Below, in pieces: positions 5,112-6,529 of a stretch of DNA of 6,529 nucleotides; positions within the stretch are counted from its first letter, which is position 1, and the number at the start of each line of letters is the position of its first letter. Source of the stretch: Treponema sp. (GTDB lineage: Bacteria > Spirochaetota > Spirochaetia > Treponematales > Breznakiellaceae); NCBI GenBank assembly GCA_031288815.1, contig JAITQR010000022.1:1-6529 (forward strand), written 5' to 3'. The notes beneath the pieces were generated by a model that saw nothing but the letters and a program-made list of their open reading frames with translations, had not been told where the DNA came from and ran no database searches. The position numbers and the translations under genes are program-made.

Positions 5112-6086
5112 ATGCAACAGAAAACAACAATACGGCGGGGTATAGAAAAATTACGCCTGGGTCATTACCCGACGCCTCTAGTCCGGCTGGAAAATATCAG
5201 CAGGGAGACGGGGGTAAATTTCTACATAAAACGGGATGATCTGTGCGGCATTGCGTTCGGCGGAAACAAGGTACGCAAACTGGAGTATTTGCTTGCCCAC
5301 GCGAAGGCCGGGGGCTTTGATACCATTCTGACCGCGGGGGGCGCCCAGAGCAACCACGCCATGTTGACCGCCGCGTGCTGCAGAAAACTTGGACTTGACG
5401 CGCTGCTCCTCCTTAAAAAGCGGGGGGTAACCGAACCTAAGGGGAATCTCCTCCTCGCCGGCCTTATGAATATACCGGTACGGTTCATCGATACCGACAG
5501 TTACGCCGATGTGTATGCCCAAGGGGAAACCATCATGGAAGCCCTGCGGGCCGGGGGCAAAAACCCCTGGCTCATTCCCGTAGGAGGCTCGGTACCCCTG
5601 GGCGCCCTTGGGTACCTTGACGCCGCCGAAGAAATCGCCCTCCAGGCCGGGGAACTGGGTTTTCCCGTACACCACATCCTCTGCTGTTCAGGTTCCGGCG
5701 GAACCCACGCTGGACTCCTCCTGGGGGCAAAAACGCTGGGCGCCAGGGTGACGGGCATTGTGGTTTCCGTCGAGGATGACTTTCAGGCGGAGATATACAA
5801 ACTCGCCCTGGAAACGGCAAAACTCGCCGGAATTGAAACGGATATTGCCTTGGACGATGTGGTGCTGAAAGAATACATAGGCCCCGGATACGCCCGGCCT
5901 TCGGAAGAAGGTTCCGCCGCCATCCGGTTTATGGCGGAAAAGGAAGGAATTTTCCTTGACCCGGTATACACCGGCAAGACCTTCGCCGGTTTTCTGGACC
6001 TGCTCTCGAAGGGCTTTTTTGCCCCGGACGAGAATGTGGTCTTTGTGCATACCGGCGGCGGCCCCGCACTATTTGCCCTTTCTTAA
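5112..6086 (+). CDS. dcyD: D-cysteine desulfhydrase-type PLP enzyme (DcyD/ACC deaminase family)
   Basis: A 324-residue fold-type II PLP enzyme, the usual length for E. coli DcyD. That enzyme splits D-cysteine into pyruvate, ammonia and sulfide in the cytoplasm. The Schiff-base lysine is K53 in G50-G-N-K-V-R-K-L-E. S80-N-H82 is the motif that engages substrate and cofactor. G194-S-G-G-T-H-A-G is the phosphate loop. Two positions separate family members: ACC deaminase has Glu in V-Y-E-G-K and Leu in H-L-G-G, while D-cysteine desulfhydrases have Ser/Thr and Thr. This protein has T287 (V-Y-T-G-K) and T314 (H-T-G-G), favouring desulfhydrase. L-cysteate sulfo-lyase or another D-amino-acid lyase remains possible. 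It is the last gene of the operon. A terminator-like hairpin lies 129 bases past the stop. With the cystine-type importer upstream, it would handle D-configured cysteine released inside the cell. Confidence 0.85.
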   Translation: MQQKTTIRRGIEKLRLGHYPTPLVRLENISRETGVNFYIKRDDLCGIAFGGNKVRKLEYLLAHAKAGGFDTILTAGGAQSNHAMLTAACCRKLGLDALLLLKKRGVTEPKGNLLLAGLMNIPVRFIDTDSYADVYAQGETIMEALRAGGKNPWLIPVGGSVPLGALGYLDAAEEIALQAGELGFPVHHILCCSGSGGTHAGLLLGAKTLGARVTGIVVSVEDDFQAEIYKLALETAKLAGIETDIALDDVVLKEYIGPGYARPSEEGSAAIRFMAEKEGIFLDPVYTGKTFAGFLDLLSKGFFAPDENVVFVHTGGGPALFALS

Positions 6087-6337
6087 AGCATAGTATGGAC
6101 TACCTGTTAGGGTTCGGGAATATACCGCAGTCCACCACAAATCCATGAGCTATCCGTATATTGTAACCGGGCGGCCCCTTCTTTTGGACAGCCCCATACC
6201 GGACGGTTCTTTAGGTATGTCCGGATATTTCGTATTCCGGGATACGTTTTTGCCCTATCGGGAGAGGTCCGGCCCTTGTTTTTTGCCGGCTCGCAGCCCA
6301 GACCCAGTATTATTCGAAAAAATATTGAATGGCTCAA
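6087..6337 (+). other. Non-coding spacer with several inverted repeats
   Basis: I find no convincing gene here. The short frames on either strand (6145-6369 plus, 6337-6107 minus) lack ribosome binding sites and recognisable motifs. Perfect short inverted repeats are TGGACT (6096-6101) with AGTCCA (6129-6134), CCGGAC (6199-6204) with GTCCGG (6219-6224), and CCGGC (6269-6273) with GCCGG (6285-6289). The second pair overlaps the terminator-like hairpin at 6215-6251. The region could be 3' untranslated RNA of the operon, decayed sequence, or a small unannotated RNA. Confidence 0.4.
6215..6251 (+). terminator. Candidate intrinsic terminator of the transporter-epimerase-desulfhydrase operon
   Basis: The left arm GTAT-g-TCCGGA-TA (6215-6227) pairs with TA-t-TCCGGG-ATAC (6233-6245) across the loop TTTCG, with one bulged base on each side and one G-U pair. 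G6246 and five T residues (6247-6251) follow. The short T-tract and the bulges make it a moderate candidate. It is the only hairpin with a T-run after the last gene. Confidence 0.4.
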
Positions 6338-6366
6338 TTGACTTTTTTATTCATTTGGGATATAAA
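6338..6366 (+). promoter_or_regulatory. Sigma70-type promoter of the tRNA gene
   Basis: TTGACT (6338-6343), a 17-base spacer and TATAAA (6361-6366) each match consensus at five of six positions with ideal spacing. Transcription would start near 6373, eight bases before the mature tRNA. This is the best promoter in the window. Confidence 0.75.
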
Positions 6367-6380
6367 TAATTTTGTTACAA

Positions 6381-6454
6381 GGGCCTTTAGCTCAGTTGGT
6401 TAGAGCTGCGGACTCATAATCCGTCGGTCCCTGGTTCAAGTCCAGGAAGGCCCA
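6381..6454 (+). tRNA. tRNA with CAU anticodon, probably tRNA-Ile2 (lysidine type)
   Basis: A complete 74-base cloverleaf. The acceptor arm GGGCCTT (6381-6387) pairs perfectly with AAGGCCC (6447-6453), with discriminator A6454. The D arm is GCTC/GAGC. The anticodon stem GCGGA/TCCGT holds the loop CTCATAA with anticodon CAT at 6415-6417. The T stem CCTGG/CCAGG holds TTCAAGT. No CCA is encoded, so CCA must be added afterwards. CAU occurs in initiator Met, elongator Met and the Ile tRNA whose C34 is converted to lysidine by TilS. The variable and T regions (G-G-T-C, then G-G-T-T-C-A-A-G-T-C-C-A-G) and the C4-G69 and C5-G68 pairs look like E. coli tRNA-Ile2 rather than its elongator tRNA-Met. The paired first base and the absence of three consecutive G-C pairs in the anticodon stem argue against initiator tRNA. 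Confidence 0.93.
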
Positions 6455-6456
6455 AA

Positions 6457-6485
6457 CGTAAGTCCTTATGAGATAAGGAGTTACG
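6457..6485 (+). repeat. Long hairpin immediately downstream of the tRNA
   Basis: CGTAAGTCCTTAT (6457-6469) pairs with ATAAGGAGTTACG (6473-6485) around the loop GAG. That is a 13-base-pair stem with a single G-G mismatch, starting two bases after the tRNA. It could be a 3'-processing or termination signal for the tRNA transcript. No T-tract follows. It could also be the edge of a mobile or repeated element. Confidence 0.5.
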
Positions 6486-6487
6486 GA

Positions 6488-6513
6488 ATAGCCACCGGAA
6501 GGACCGGCGCTAT
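6488..6513 (+). repeat. Second hairpin after the tRNA
   Basis: ATAGC (6488-6492) pairs with GCTAT (6509-6513), and inside it CCGG (6495-6498) pairs with CCGG (6504-6507) around AAGGA. Small bulges (CA on the left, C on the right) separate the two parts. It lies two bases past the previous hairpin. I see no gene between 6455 and the window edge. Confidence 0.35.
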
Positions 6514-6529
6514 GCTTATCTTATCTATG

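Noticed and set aside
6145..6369. Possible 74-codon plus-strand gene after the desulfhydrase
   Set aside because: No ribosome binding site and no recognisable motif. It runs through the terminator-like hairpin and the tRNA promoter.
1..6529. CRISPR array, insertion sequence, toxin-antitoxin or phage genes
   Set aside because: No regularly spaced direct repeats, transposase, integrase or phage motifs are visible on either strand.

Overview
The window looks like chromosomal DNA of a spirochaete, most likely a Treponema-type organism with fairly GC-rich genes. That placement is inferred from the style of the exported proteins, the AT-rich intergenic promoters set between GC-rich genes, and general resemblance of the products. 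No taxonomic marker settles it.

Layout. (1) Positions 1-533, minus strand: the N-terminal part of an unrecognised lipoprotein that runs off the left edge. (2) 534-667: an AT-rich divergent promoter region. (3) 668-1801, plus strand: a PLP-dependent trans-sulfuration enzyme (cystathionine lyase/synthase family). (4) 1802-1944: a structured leader. It holds a -10-like box and then an RNA that can fold into a three-way junction with complementary hairpin loops. Its closing helix competes with a small hairpin that covers the ribosome binding site of the next gene. (5) 1945-6086: five tightly packed genes. These are a periplasmic amino-acid (cystine-type) binding protein, its permease, its ATPase, a diaminopimelate-epimerase (DapF) protein whose start overlaps the ATPase stop, and a D-cysteine desulfhydrase-type PLP enzyme. 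(6) 6087-6380: non-coding, with several inverted repeats, one terminator-like, then a strong sigma70-type promoter. (7) 6381-6454: a tRNA with CAU anticodon, best read as the tRNA-Ile that is modified to lysidine. (8) 6455-6529: two adjacent hairpins, then the window edge.

How the genes may work together. An uptake system of the cystine family, a stereochemistry-changing epimerase, a C-S lyase and a D-cysteine desulfhydrase are all one would need to import and dismantle sulfur-containing diamino acids with a D centre (D-cystine, meso-lanthionine, meso-cystathionine) to pyruvate or 2-oxobutyrate, ammonia and sulfide. This is inference from gene content. The conservative alternative is a cystine importer next to a lysine/peptidoglycan-precursor dapF.

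The most unusual item is the leader RNA at 1861-1938. It does not match any riboswitch class I can recall, and its layout suggests control of translation of the transporter operon.
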